From: Brevundimonas intermedia
Lineage (GTDB): Bacteria; Pseudomonadota; Alphaproteobacteria; Caulobacterales; Caulobacteraceae
Length of the DNA: 64,000 nucleotides
Assembly (NCBI RefSeq): GCF_027922165.1
Contig: NZ_BSFD01000001.1
Coordinates: forward strand, 468,015 to 532,014
Reading direction: 5' to 3'
In this document: piece by piece, positions 25,399-33,380 of the stretch
Position numbering within the stretch: position 1 is the stretch's first letter
Layout of the letters: each line of letters begins with the position of its first letter
Notes under the pieces: generated by a model
What the model was told of the DNA's origin: nothing
The model's input: the letters and a program-made list of their open reading frames with translations, nothing else
Database searches by the model: none
Position numbers and translations under genes: made by a program

Positions 25399-25686
25399 TT
25401 ACTCGGCGGCGAGCGCCTGAGCGGCGTCGTCATTCGCCGCCAGGATCGACACGTAACAACGGCCGCCGGCTTTCTTGGTGAATTTCACCGCGCCGTGCGT
25501 CAGGGCGAACAGGGTGTGGTCACGGCCCATGCCGATGTTCTCACCCGGGTGGAAGGTGGTGCCGCGTTGGCGCACGATGATGTTGCCGGCCAGCACGCGC
25601 TCGCCGCCATACTTCTTCACGCCCAGGCGCTTCGACTCGGAGTCGCGACCGTTACGCGACGAACCACCGGATTTCTTGTGAGCCAT
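25399..25686 (-). CDS. rpmA: 50S ribosomal protein L27
   Basis: A 95-residue ribosomal protein beginning [20 protein letters not shown], whose N-terminal tail reaches the peptidyl transferase centre. The core [17 protein letters not shown], then [17 protein letters not shown], is the L27 signature. There is no Firmicutes-type cleavable extension. The C-terminus ([15 protein letters not shown]) is slightly longer than in E. coli. It forms the usual pair with rplU, which lies 99 bases upstream, and ends at an intrinsic terminator. Confidence 0.98.
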   Translation of the reverse strand: MAHKKSGGSSRNGRDSESKRLGVKKYGGERVLAGNIIVRQRGTTFHPGENIGMGRDHTLFALTHGAVKFTKKAGGRCYVSILAANDDAAQALAAE

Positions 25687-25785
25687 CTTGCCGCTCCGTC
25701 TTTCCTGAGTGTCCTACCGGCCTTTCGGCCTGCTTGAGGACGTCTCTCTTAACTGGTCTGGCGCTGTGAGGCGCCGGTGAATGTC

Positions 25786-26340
25786 TTAGGCTTCGTCGCC
25801 GGCGGCTTCAGCCTTGGGCGCGGCCTTCTTCTTGGCCGGGGCCTTCTTGGCGGGAGCCGAGCTCTCGACCACGACGCCCTTGACCTCGGCGCCGTCCACG
25901 TCGGTCACGACCGTCTCTGTCGAACCCAGCGAAGAGGTCGCGCCCCGGGTGGCCAGGTTGCGAGCCCGCAGGTTGATCTCGGCCTTGGTCGTCAGATCGA
26001 CCGTGCCGTCCCACTTGGCGGTCTCGCCGGCGCCTTCGATGCCGGTGATGCGCAGGACCGATTCCATCTGGCGGTGGCCGTTGGTGCGGCGATAGCCCTG
26101 ACGACGGGTCTTCTTGAAGATCTTGATCTTCTCACCCTTGCGGGTCTCGACCAGGGTTGCGCCGACGAAGGCGCCGTCGATCAGCGGAGCGCCCAGGGTC
26201 ACGCCCTTTTCGCCGCCCAGCATCAGGACGCTGTCGAACTTCAGCTCCGAGCCGGCGTCGCCATCGAGCTTTTCGACGACAATCGTATCGCCCGGTTGGA
26301 CCCGGTACTGCTTGCCGCCGGTCTTGATCACCGCGTACAT
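25786..26340 (-). CDS. rplU: 50S ribosomal protein L21 with long C-terminal tail
   Basis: Residues 1-105 are a normal L21: MYAVIKTGGKQYRVQPGDTI at the start and KTRRQGYRRTNGHRQ before the end of the fold. A further 80 residues follow. They contain an AEINLRARNLATRG segment and a low-complexity tail of lysine, alanine and proline (APAKKAPAKKKAAPK). Standard L21 is about 103 residues, and extended L21 proteins are known in Caulobacterales. L21 binds 23S rRNA early in 50S assembly. A strong hairpin with a U-rich 3' side lies in its leader (26371-26430). rpmA follows. Confidence 0.97.
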   Translation of the reverse strand: MYAVIKTGGKQYRVQPGDTIVVEKLDGDAGSELKFDSVLMLGGEKGVTLGAPLIDGAFVGATLVETRKGEKIKIFKKTRRQGYRRTNGHRQMESVLRITGIEGAGETAKWDGTVDLTTKAEINLRARNLATRGATSSLGSTETVVTDVDGAEVKGVVVESSAPAKKAPAKKKAAPKAEAAGDEA

Positions 26341-26370
26341 GTTGAAGCCTCAGCGCAAACGCAAAAATGA

Positions 26371-26430
26371 AGACGCCCTCCGGAGAGACCCCCGGGGGCG
26401 AAGAGCGGCGACATATACGGAAGGGCGTCT
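26371..26430 (-). promoter_or_regulatory. Terminator-like hairpin in the rplU leader
   Basis: On the minus strand AGACGCCCTTCCG (from 26430) pairs with CGGAGGGCGTCT (to 26371). The stem is followed by TTCATTTTTGCGTTT, giving the form of an intrinsic terminator 31 bases before the rplU start. An inner hairpin (CCCCCGGGGG) lies in the loop. It could be an attenuator for ribosomal protein control, or the end of an unseen upstream transcript. Confidence 0.6.
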
Positions 26431-26549
26431 CGGAGTCAACGCCGCACACGGCGGAAATTCAGGCGTCGCAGCATTTCGCCCCATGATCTAGCGCCCCTCG
26501 ACCAATCCGGTAAGGTCGCAGCCTGCATGAAATTCGGGGACAAGATCAC

Positions 26550-27884
26550 ATGACCACCGTCGCTAAGGGCGGCCAGGATTCGCGCACGGCCGCCGCGCGT
26601 CGGATCGTTTCGCATGTTGCGGAACATCTGCAGGCCGATCTGTCGTTGCAGCTCTGGAACGGCGAAGTCCTTCCTCTGGGCCCCGACGCCCGCGACGACA
26701 TCCGCATCGTGCTGTCCTCCCCCTCCGCCGTACGCCGGCTGGTGCTGAAGCCCAGCCTGATGACCCTGTTCGAACTCTACGCGACGGGCGACGTGCGCAT
26801 CGAGGGCGGCTCGCCCCTGGAAGCCGCCGATCGCTGGAACCATGGCCGCGCAGTCCACCTGCCGCGCCGGGTCAACAAGGGGCTGATCGCGCGCGCCTTG
26901 CTTCCCTTCCTTTGGGCCGGCCGGACCCGCACCGTCGGCGACGCCGCCTATGATCCCACCGGCGAGGCCGGCCAGCGCAAGGACAAGTCCGCTCGCACGG
27001 ACAAGGACTTCATCGCCTTCCACTATGATGTCGGCAACGACTTCTACGGCCTCTTCCTGGACCCGGAGATGGTCTACTCCAGCGCCTGTTACGCCGACGC
27101 GGACCAGTCGCTGGAGGACGCCCAGACCCGCAAGCTGGACCTCATCTGCAGGAAACTCCGCCTCAAACCCGGTCAGACCCTGCTCGACATCGGCTGCGGC
27201 TGGGGCGGTCTGTCCTGCTGGGCGGCCCGGCACTATGGCGTCAAGGTCCACGGCGTGACCCTGTCGGAGGAACAGCTCGCCTTCGCCAACGCCAAGATCG
27301 CCCGCCTCGGCCTGCAAGACCGGATCACCCTGGAGCTCAAGGACTATCGCGACCTGGAGATGACCGGACAGTTCGACGCCATCAGCCAGGTCGAGATGTT
27401 CGAACACGTCGGCTTCGCCAACCACGACCGCCATTTCCTGGAGATGCATCGTCTGCTGAAGCCCGGAGGCCTGTATTTCCACCAGGCCTCGGTCCGGCGC
27501 GGCGGCCGCGATATCGGCAACATCACCCCCCAAACGACGGCAACGCGCACAATCGGCCGCTTCATCTTCCCGGGCGGAGAACTGGACACCATCGGCATGA
27601 CCGTAACCAACCTCGGCCGCCTGGGTTTCGAGGTGCTGGACGTCGAGAACCTGCGCGAACATTTCCAGGCCACCACGGCCGAGTGGTCCCGCCGCCTGAT
27701 GGCCCGCAGGGACGAGGCCATCGCCATGGTCGGAGAGGAGCGCACCCGCCTGTGGCTGATCTTCTTCGCCATGTGCGCCAAGGGCTTCGAACGCGGCTCC
27801 ATCCTCGTCTACCAGACCGTGGCCCAGAAGCGACGCGCCGGTAAATCGGGATTGCCGCTGGACCGCGCCTCCCTCTATCGCTGA
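26550..27884 (+). CDS. cfa: Cyclopropane-fatty-acyl-phospholipid synthase family methyltransferase
   Basis: A 444-residue SAM-dependent enzyme expected to add a methylene bridge to unsaturated phospholipid acyl chains at the cytoplasmic membrane. The N-terminal lipid-binding domain is present (residues 1-125). The catalytic domain shows FHYDVGNDFYGLFLD, MVYSSACY, the SAM motif LLDIGCGWGG, and SQVEMFEHVG. The late YxxxF-type region (RRLMARRDEAIAM) and bicarbonate-site residues look intact. It is divergent from rplU. The ATG is the first after an open spacer of about 200 bases. Related C-methyltransferases exist, so the exact product is inferred. Confidence 0.93.
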   Translation: MTTVAKGGQDSRTAAARRIVSHVAEHLQADLSLQLWNGEVLPLGPDARDDIRIVLSSPSAVRRLVLKPSLMTLFELYATGDVRIEGGSPLEAADRWNHGRAVHLPRRVNKGLIARALLPFLWAGRTRTVGDAAYDPTGEAGQRKDKSARTDKDFIAFHYDVGNDFYGLFLDPEMVYSSACYADADQSLEDAQTRKLDLICRKLRLKPGQTLLDIGCGWGGLSCWAARHYGVKVHGVTLSEEQLAFANAKIARLGLQDRITLELKDYRDLEMTGQFDAISQVEMFEHVGFANHDRHFLEMHRLLKPGGLYFHQASVRRGGRDIGNITPQTTATRTIGRFIFPGGELDTIGMTVTNLGRLGFEVLDVENLREHFQATTAEWSRRLMARRDEAIAMVGEERTRLWLIFFAMCAKGFERGSILVYQTVAQKRRAGKSGLPLDRASLYR

Positions 27885-27890
27885 CAGCAG

Positions 27891-28424
27891 CTAGTCCAGC
27901 GCGCAGATGTCCGGAAGCCCCCGCAGGCCGCCTGCATTGTCCAGCCCGTAGCCGACCAGAAAGCGGTTCGGCGCCTCCCAGCCGACGAAGTCCGGCTCGG
28001 GCGCTCGGGGGGCGGGCCAGGGCTTGCGGGCGAAGACGCAGGTCAGGACTTCGGACGCTCCGGCCTCGCGAGCGATCCGCACAGCCTCGGCCAACGACAG
28101 GCCGGTGTCGAAGACGTCGTCGAGGATCAGGACCTTTCGACCGGCGATGGGACGCTGGAACGGCGCATAGACGTCGATCTTGCCGCGGCTGGTCTTGTCG
28201 TCGCCGTATGAGGCCAGCCACAAAGCGTCGAACCGGACATTGCGACCGACGCGGGACAGGGCGCGGGTCAGATCGGCGGCGAACCATAGACCGCCGGTCA
28301 GCAGCACGGCGGCGACCGTCTCATCGTCGATGACCGGCGCGATGCGCGCGGCGAGATCCGCCACAACGCGGGCGATGTCGGCCTCGGCCAGGAGGACGGT
28401 CGGCGCGGGAGAGGGATCAGCCAT
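27891..28424 (-). CDS. Hypoxanthine/purine phosphoribosyltransferase family protein
   Basis: A 177-residue type I phosphoribosyltransferase. The PRPP-binding loop is VLILDDVFDTGLSL near residue 105, the PPi loop region is AVLLTGGLWFAADL, and LGVP-like FVGWEAPNRFLVGYGLD is the C-terminal base-binding segment. Members salvage hypoxanthine and guanine to IMP and GMP. The GWEAPNRFLVGYGLD ending is that of Hpt-type enzymes. The ATG at 28424 is chosen since conservation starts there. It lies within the end of the DUF3426 gene (8-base overlap), so the two are probably cotranscribed. Confidence 0.9.
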   Translation of the reverse strand: MADPSPAPTVLLAEADIARVVADLAARIAPVIDDETVAAVLLTGGLWFAADLTRALSRVGRNVRFDALWLASYGDDKTSRGKIDVYAPFQRPIAGRKVLILDDVFDTGLSLAEAVRIAREAGASEVLTCVFARKPWPAPRAPEPDFVGWEAPNRFLVGYGLDNAGGLRGLPDICALD

Positions 28425-29442
28425 GCGAGGCGGATACCGCCTCGCCATGACCTCTGTCCACCACGGGAATGGGCCGGGCCTCGATTGGAGCGCCCGCGCC
28501 GCGCCCGCTGAGCCCTGGCGCCACGGCCGAACGCAGGCCGTTTGAGGCGGGCGCAAGCTCCGCATGGGCGTCTGCCGGAGCATGGTCTGCCGGGGCGGCA
28601 TGAGCATCGACCGGCGCATGCGCGTCAGCCGGGGGATGCGCCGGGGCGGCGTGATCCTCGCCATGATCTTCCCCATGCGCCTTCGCCGGCGCGGCGTGGC
28701 CCTCAGCGCCGTGATCCTTGGCCGGCTTGGCGTGGGATGGTTCCGCCGTCACGAAGTTGACGCCGATATCGGCCGCGTGACCGCCGGGATCGGGGATGAG
28801 CACAGCGAACCCCTGCACCTTTCCGGGCAGGACCGGCGCGGCGTCGATGGTCACGATCTTGAACCCGACCTCGGCGCCATGCTCGTCCAGCAGGGCAACG
28901 CGGACCGGCGGGGCCACGATCTCGGCGTCGCGGACGTTGCGTAGAGCGCCCGAGACCAGAACCATCCCCGGATGGGCGGCGACCTCCTTGGCGGTCATGG
29001 CCTCGAAGTCCAGGCCGACAGGGTTCACAGGCGCGCCGACGGCGGCATAGGCGGCGGCGGCGCGTGGGAAGGCCTCCACCACCTCGATCCGGAACAGGAA
29101 GGCAGAGACGATCACGCCGACAAAGGCGCTGGCCAGGCCCGCCCAGACCACGCCATGCGCGGCGGCGCGGCGCAGGCGACGCTGCTGTTCGGCGCGGGCG
29201 CGGAAAGCCTTGGGCAATTCCGGCGCCGGGGTCTCGGCTAGACTGGCGGGTTCGGAGGCGGCGTCCGGCTCGGGCGTGGAGATGACGCGGGGCTCGGGCG
29301 CGACGTTCAATTCCAGGGGTTCATCGCTGGTCGCACGCCAGACTTCGCCGCACGATTTGCAACGCACCTTGCGCCCGTTCGCGCCCATGGCGTCGTCGGG
29401 AATGAAATAGCTGGTGGCGCAGGCGGGGCAGGTCAGTATCAT
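28417..29442 (-). CDS. MJ0042 zinc-ribbon / DUF3426 membrane protein with His-rich tail
   Basis: A 341-residue protein. Residues 1-36 form a zinc ribbon of the MJ0042 type with cysteines 5, 8, 28 and 31 (TCPACATSYF and VRCKSCGEVW). A single membrane segment follows near residues 97-120 (GLASAFVGVIVSAFLF), then a DUF3426 domain (VLVSGALRNVRDAEIVAPP, a beta-sandwich). The last 100 residues are rich in histidine, alanine, aspartate and proline, with repeated DAHAP and HGEDHGEDHA units, which may bind metal. It is divergent from ftsE, as I recall in related genomes, and overlaps the phosphoribosyltransferase gene. Role is unknown. Confidence 0.88.
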   Translation of the reverse strand: MILTCPACATSYFIPDDAMGANGRKVRCKSCGEVWRATSDEPLELNVAPEPRVISTPEPDAASEPASLAETPAPELPKAFRARAEQQRRLRRAAAHGVVWAGLASAFVGVIVSAFLFRIEVVEAFPRAAAAYAAVGAPVNPVGLDFEAMTAKEVAAHPGMVLVSGALRNVRDAEIVAPPVRVALLDEHGAEVGFKIVTIDAAPVLPGKVQGFAVLIPDPGGHAADIGVNFVTAEPSHAKPAKDHGAEGHAAPAKAHGEDHGEDHAAPAHPPADAHAPVDAHAAPADHAPADAHAELAPASNGLRSAVAPGLSGRGAGAPIEARPIPVVDRGHGEAVSASHG

Positions 29443-29514
29443 GTGGCTGACTGCGAGGCTGTCGCCCCCTCCTGTAAGGCGCGATTTCGCACCCTGTCCC
29501 TGAAACAAAACTCA

Positions 29515-30234
29515 ATGCCGTCCTCGCCAACCAGCGCCGCCGATGCCGCCCCCGTGACCGAGACCGTCCGCCTGTCGGGCGTGGGTTTCGGCTATGCGGA
29601 CGCGCCCGACGTGCTGCGAGACGTTAACCTCATTCTGACGCGAGGCTCTTTCCACTTCCTTACCGGGCCGTCCGGAGCCGGAAAGTCTTCGCTGTTGAGG
29701 CTTTTGACCCTGGCCGACCGGCCGACCACAGGGACCGTCCGCCTGTTCGGAGCCGATGTCTCGGACATCGACCGGCGCGACATCCCGGCCTTTCGCCGCC
29801 GTATGGGTGTGGTGTTCCAGGATTTCCGCCTGCTGGACCATCTGTCGGCCTTCGACAACGTCGCCCTGCCCCTGCGCCTGGCGGGCGGGCGCGAGGCCGA
29901 CTACGCCGCCGATGTGGAAGAAATGCTGAAATGGGTCGGCCTGGGCCGGCGGATGGACGCCCGTCCCCCGGCCCTGTCCGGCGGCGAGAAACAGCGGCTG
30001 GCCATCGCCCGCGCCGTCATCACCCGCCCCGGCCTGATCGTCGCAGACGAACCGACCGGCAGCGTGGACGCCGTCATGGCTGACAAGCTGTTGCGTCTGT
30101 TCCAGTCGCTGAACCGGCTGGGCGCCACCGTCCTGATCGCCAGCCACGACCAGGCCCTGGCCGAACGCTCGGGCGCGCAGGTGCTGCGACTGGAACAAGG
30201 CCGGCTCAGCAAGGCCCGAAGGGTCGCCGCATGA
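29515..30234 (+). CDS. ftsE: Cell division ATP-binding protein FtsE
   Basis: A 239-residue ABC ATPase that with FtsX activates peptidoglycan hydrolases at the division site. Walker A is GPSGAGKSS, the signature LSGGEKQRLAIAR, and Walker B LIVADEPTGSVD. The Q-loop sits in VVFQDFRLLDHL, a phrase characteristic of FtsE. The ATG at 29515 is chosen because the sequence upstream is not FtsE-like. A short alanine-rich N-terminal extension (about 15 residues) is present. Its stop overlaps the ftsX ATG. In Caulobacter FtsE is important for Z-ring organisation. Confidence 0.95.
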   Translation: MPSSPTSAADAAPVTETVRLSGVGFGYADAPDVLRDVNLILTRGSFHFLTGPSGAGKSSLLRLLTLADRPTTGTVRLFGADVSDIDRRDIPAFRRRMGVVFQDFRLLDHLSAFDNVALPLRLAGGREADYAADVEEMLKWVGLGRRMDARPPALSGGEKQRLAIARAVITRPGLIVADEPTGSVDAVMADKLLRLFQSLNRLGATVLIASHDQALAERSGAQVLRLEQGRLSKARRVAA

Positions 30235-31133
30235 TCCGGCTGTCCGACTTCCGCTTCTCGACAGGACGCCCCGGCCTGCTGCCGCCCGCCGCCGCAGGCG
30301 AGCCCTGGTTGATGACGGTCATCGCCGTTTTGTGTTTCCTGGCCTGTCTCGCCGCCGTCGCCGCCTCCGCCGCCGACCGGGCCGCCCATGGCTGGGCGCG
30401 CCAGCTGGGGTCCGAAGCGACGGTCCAGGTGCGCCCCCGCGTCGGCGAGAGCGGCGACACCGCCGCCGCCCGCGCGGCCGAGACCCTGTCCGGCGTTGAA
30501 GGAGTCGAAGAGGCGGCGGCGCTGGACCGCAAGGCGGCCGAGGATCTGTTGCGCCCTTGGCTGGGTGACGCCGTCCTGCCCGATCTGCCCATGCCCCATC
30601 TGGTGACGGTGCGTCTGAAACCCGACGCTCCCGCCAGCGCCGTGACCCTGAGCCGCGCCCTGGCCGAGGCCGGGCTGGACGCCACGGTCGACGACCACAG
30701 CCTTTGGCGCGGCGAGGTCGAACGTTCCGCCGCCCTGATCACCACCCTGGCCGGCGCCGCCTTCCTGGCCACCGCCTTCGCCGCCGCCGCCGCCATCGCC
30801 TACGCCACGCGCGCTGGTCTGGCGGCCGGGCGCGGCGTGATCGAGACCCTCAGCCTGAACGGCGCGACGGACGGACGCATCGCCTGGCTGTTCCAACGGC
30901 GTTTCGCTCTGATCGCGGCCGGCGCCGGCGCGATCGGGGCCGGGGCGGCGGGCCTGCTGCTGGCCTTCCTGCGGTTCTTGGGCGGTTCGGACGGCCTGAC
31001 ACAGGCGCTGCCGGTGACCTGGGGCGACCTGCTGCTGCTCTCGCCATGTCCGCTGCTGGCGGCTACGGTGGCGCTTGTCGCGGCCAGATTCGCCGCCATG
31101 CAGGTGCTGGGCTCAGGCAGGAGGAAGGCATGA
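30231..31133 (+). CDS. ftsX: Cell division permease protein FtsX
   Basis: A 300-residue inner-membrane partner of FtsE. It has one N-terminal membrane segment (LMTVIAVLCFLACLAAVAA), a periplasmic domain (about residues 45-165) and three more membrane segments (LITTLAGAAFLATAFAAAAAI region, then LIAAGAGAIGAGAAGLLLAF, then LLAATVALVAARFA). The LNGATDGRIAWLFQRRF stretch between them is a typical FtsX cytoplasmic loop. Sequence conservation of FtsX is low in Alphaproteobacteria, so identity rests also on its position: the ATG overlaps the ftsE stop (ATGA). Its stop overlaps the next start. Confidence 0.92.
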   Translation: MIRLSDFRFSTGRPGLLPPAAAGEPWLMTVIAVLCFLACLAAVAASAADRAAHGWARQLGSEATVQVRPRVGESGDTAAARAAETLSGVEGVEEAAALDRKAAEDLLRPWLGDAVLPDLPMPHLVTVRLKPDAPASAVTLSRALAEAGLDATVDDHSLWRGEVERSAALITTLAGAAFLATAFAAAAAIAYATRAGLAAGRGVIETLSLNGATDGRIAWLFQRRFALIAAGAGAIGAGAAGLLLAFLRFLGGSDGLTQALPVTWGDLLLLSPCPLLAATVALVAARFAAMQVLGSGRRKA

Positions 31134-31795
31134 GGCTACTCGCCGTTGTCGGCATCGTCGTCCTGATCTGGCTGGTTGGCCTGTTCGCCTTCGCGCACCG
31201 GGTGCGCGAACTGACCCCCGCCGAAGACCCAGTCGCCGCAGACGCCATTGTGGCCCTGACCGGCCCGTCGGCCGAGAGGGTCAACGCCGCCATCCGCCTG
31301 CTGGAACAGGGCAAGGGCCAGCGCGTCCTGATCTCGGGTGTCAATCGCGAGGTCCGTCGTCGCGAACTGCGCGAGTTGACGCCGGGCTCCAGCCGCCTGT
31401 TCAACTGCTGTGTCGACCTGGGTTTCGAGGCCGAAGACACCGTCGGCAACGCCCAGGAAATCGCCGCCTGGGCGCGGTCCAAGGGCTATGACGACCTGAT
31501 CGTTGTCACCTCCGACTATCATATGCCCCGCTCGCTGGTGGAGATCCGCGGCCAGCTGCCGGGCGTTAAACTGACGCCCTATGCGGTCTCCACGCCGTCC
31601 TTGGACAACCGGCATTGGTGGCGTGCGACGGTGACTGCGCGGCGCATGACTCTGGAATACATGAAATATCTCGCCGCACTGGGCCGCGAAGGCGTCCGTC
31701 GCCTCAGTCGCGACGCCCCTGTGTCCGACGTTGGGTCCGACGTTGGGTCCGACATCCCTGTCTCCGACCTTCCCCCCGAAAAGGCCCCTGCCTAA
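31130..31795 (+). CDS. DUF218 / YdcF-SanA-ElyC-like membrane protein
   Basis: A 221-residue protein with one N-terminal membrane anchor (LLAVVGIVVLIWLVGLFAF) and a DUF218 domain: AIVALTGPSAERVNAAIRLL, RVLISGVNRE, TVGNAQEIAAWA, DLIVVTSDYHMPRSL. DUF218 proteins such as ElyC and SanA affect envelope polymer metabolism and vancomycin sensitivity in E. coli, but their biochemistry is unclear. Being between ftsX and plsC fits a role in envelope building. Its ATG overlaps the ftsX stop. A 12-base tandem repeat (31724-31747) encodes SDVGSDVGSD in the C-terminal tail, which varies easily. Confidence 0.9.
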   Translation: MRLLAVVGIVVLIWLVGLFAFAHRVRELTPAEDPVAADAIVALTGPSAERVNAAIRLLEQGKGQRVLISGVNREVRRRELRELTPGSSRLFNCCVDLGFEAEDTVGNAQEIAAWARSKGYDDLIVVTSDYHMPRSLVEIRGQLPGVKLTPYAVSTPSLDNRHWWRATVTARRMTLEYMKYLAALGREGVRRLSRDAPVSDVGSDVGSDIPVSDLPPEKAPA

Positions 31796-32527
31796 GTGAA
31801 CACCCTGCGTTCCCTGCTCTTCACCGCCTGGCTCTATCTGTCGATGCCGATCGTCGCCATCGGCCTGTCGCCCATCCTTCTGGCGCCGCACCCTTATGCG
31901 CAGGGCGTCTGCAAACTCTGGGCGAAGATCGTCCTGTTCGGCCTGCGCTGGATCGCCGGGGTGAAGGTCGAGGTGCGGGGACTGGAGCACGCGCCGTCGG
32001 GCGCAGCCCTGATCGCGTCGAAACACCAGGGCATGCTGGACATCGTCGCCCTGCTCGCCGTCCTGCCCGACGCCTGTTTCGTCATGAAGAAGGAACTGAT
32101 GCCCCTGCCCTTCTTCGGCTGGTTCGCTTGGAAGGCCAAGATGATCGCTGTGGACCGCGCCGGCCACGCCAGGGCGCTGAAGGACATGACCCGTCAGGCC
32201 CGCGAGCGCCTGTCTGAGGGCCGCCAAATCGTCATCTTCCCCGAGGGCACCCGCAACGACCCCGGGGTGCCCGGCGACTACAAGCCCGGCGTCGCCGCCA
32301 TCTATCGCGATCTGGAAGGCCCCTGCTGGCCCGTCGCAACCAACTCCGGCGTCCACTGGCCGGCCCACGGCTTCCGGCGTTATCCAGGCAAGGTGGTGTT
32401 CGAATTCCTGGAGCCGATTCCCGCCGGACTGAAGCGCGGCGCGATGATGGCGTTGCTGGAAAGTCGCATTGAGACGGCTTCGACTGCACTCTTGGAGCCA
32501 AAGGCACAGCTCGAACGTATGGGGTGA
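31796..32527 (+). CDS. plsC: 1-acyl-sn-glycerol-3-phosphate acyltransferase
   Basis: A 243-residue membrane-associated acyltransferase that makes phosphatidic acid from lysophosphatidic acid. The catalytic HX4D motif is KHQGMLD near residue 77, and the substrate-binding motif FPEGTRN is near residue 150. KPGVAAIY and PVATNSGVHW are also family segments. An N-terminal hydrophobic stretch anchors it in the membrane. The GTG start directly follows the stop of the DUF218 gene (TAAGTG). It is the last gene of the ftsEX-DUF218-plsC operon, linking division with phospholipid synthesis. Confidence 0.94.
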   Translation: MNTLRSLLFTAWLYLSMPIVAIGLSPILLAPHPYAQGVCKLWAKIVLFGLRWIAGVKVEVRGLEHAPSGAALIASKHQGMLDIVALLAVLPDACFVMKKELMPLPFFGWFAWKAKMIAVDRAGHARALKDMTRQARERLSEGRQIVIFPEGTRNDPGVPGDYKPGVAAIYRDLEGPCWPVATNSGVHWPAHGFRRYPGKVVFEFLEPIPAGLKRGAMMALLESRIETASTALLEPKAQLERMG

Positions 32528-32552
32528 CCGATCCCGTACGAGGAAGCTCTCA

Positions 32553-33338
32553 ATGTCCCTGCGTCTCCTGGCTTTGACCGCCGTCGCCGCCACCGCCTTC
32601 GCCGGCTCCGCCCTGGCCCAGTCCCAGCCCTATGAGCAGATCCGCCCTGCACCCGACGGCTGGACCGTCGATCTCGGCGTCGGCGCCCTGTACAGCAAGG
32701 ACAGCGGCGGGGACACGGGCTCCGAGACCCAGGTCGTGCCCTGGGTGTCCGCAAACTATCGCGACGTCGTCTATCTGAGCGCCATCGACGGCCTTGGCTG
32801 GAACGCCGTCAAGACCGACGACTTCCGCGCCGGCCTGCAACTGCGCCCGCGCTTCTCGCCCGAAGACATCGAGGGCCTGGACCTGGATCGTCCTGACTTC
32901 GGCGCAGACGTCGCCGCCTACGCCTTCAAGCGCCTGCCCGGCAATATCGTGGTCGGCGGCCGGGTCAGCCGCGACGTGACGGACGTCAGCGAGGGCACCG
33001 AATACTACGCCTCCGTCGGCCACCAACGCGTGACGCCGATCGGCCTGATGAACCTCTCGGTCTATGCACGCGGCGGCGACGCCAAGCTGGCCGACGCCTA
33101 TTATGGCGTCAGCGCCGCCGAGGCCGCCCGCAACGGCATCGACGCCTACTCGCCGGGCAGCGGCCTGCAAGGCGCGGGCGCCAGCCTGTTCCTGCTGGTC
33201 CCTCTCAACGACAAATGGGGCGCCGGCGCCCTGGTCAACTATGAACGCCGGCTGGGCGACGTGGCCGACAGCCCCCTGTCCCAGGAAGACGACACCATCC
33301 GCACGGGCGTCTTCTTCGCCCGTCGCTTCGGCGGCTGA
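32553..33338 (+). CDS. MipA/OmpV-family outer-membrane protein
   Basis: A 261-residue protein with a signal peptide (LLALTAVAATAFAGSALA-Q) and a beta-barrel of MipA/OmpV type. Visible family features are WTVDLGVGALYSKD, VPWVSANYRDVVYLS, alternating strand patterns in the middle, and the C-terminal strand TGVFFARRFGG that ends in an aromatic and Arg-Phe pattern. MipA scaffolds murein enzymes in E. coli, but most homologues have unknown roles. The ATG at 32553 is supported by a GAGGAAG ribosome binding site. It lies 25 bases after plsC and could be cotranscribed with it. Confidence 0.87.
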   Translation: MSLRLLALTAVAATAFAGSALAQSQPYEQIRPAPDGWTVDLGVGALYSKDSGGDTGSETQVVPWVSANYRDVVYLSAIDGLGWNAVKTDDFRAGLQLRPRFSPEDIEGLDLDRPDFGADVAAYAFKRLPGNIVVGGRVSRDVTDVSEGTEYYASVGHQRVTPIGLMNLSVYARGGDAKLADAYYGVSAAEAARNGIDAYSPGSGLQGAGASLFLLVPLNDKWGAGALVNYERRLGDVADSPLSQEDDTIRTGVFFARRFGG

Positions 33339-33345
33339 GGCAAAG

Positions 33346-33371
33346 GCGGCGACCACACCGGCGGTCGCCGC
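33346..33371. terminator. Hairpin between convergent MipA/OmpV and hisC genes
   Basis: A 9-bp stem, GCGGCGACC (33346-33354) with GGTCGCCGC (33363-33371), with an 8-base loop. No T-run is obvious, so termination may be weak or aided by Rho. Confidence 0.45.
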
Positions 33372-33380
33372 ACTCGCGGA

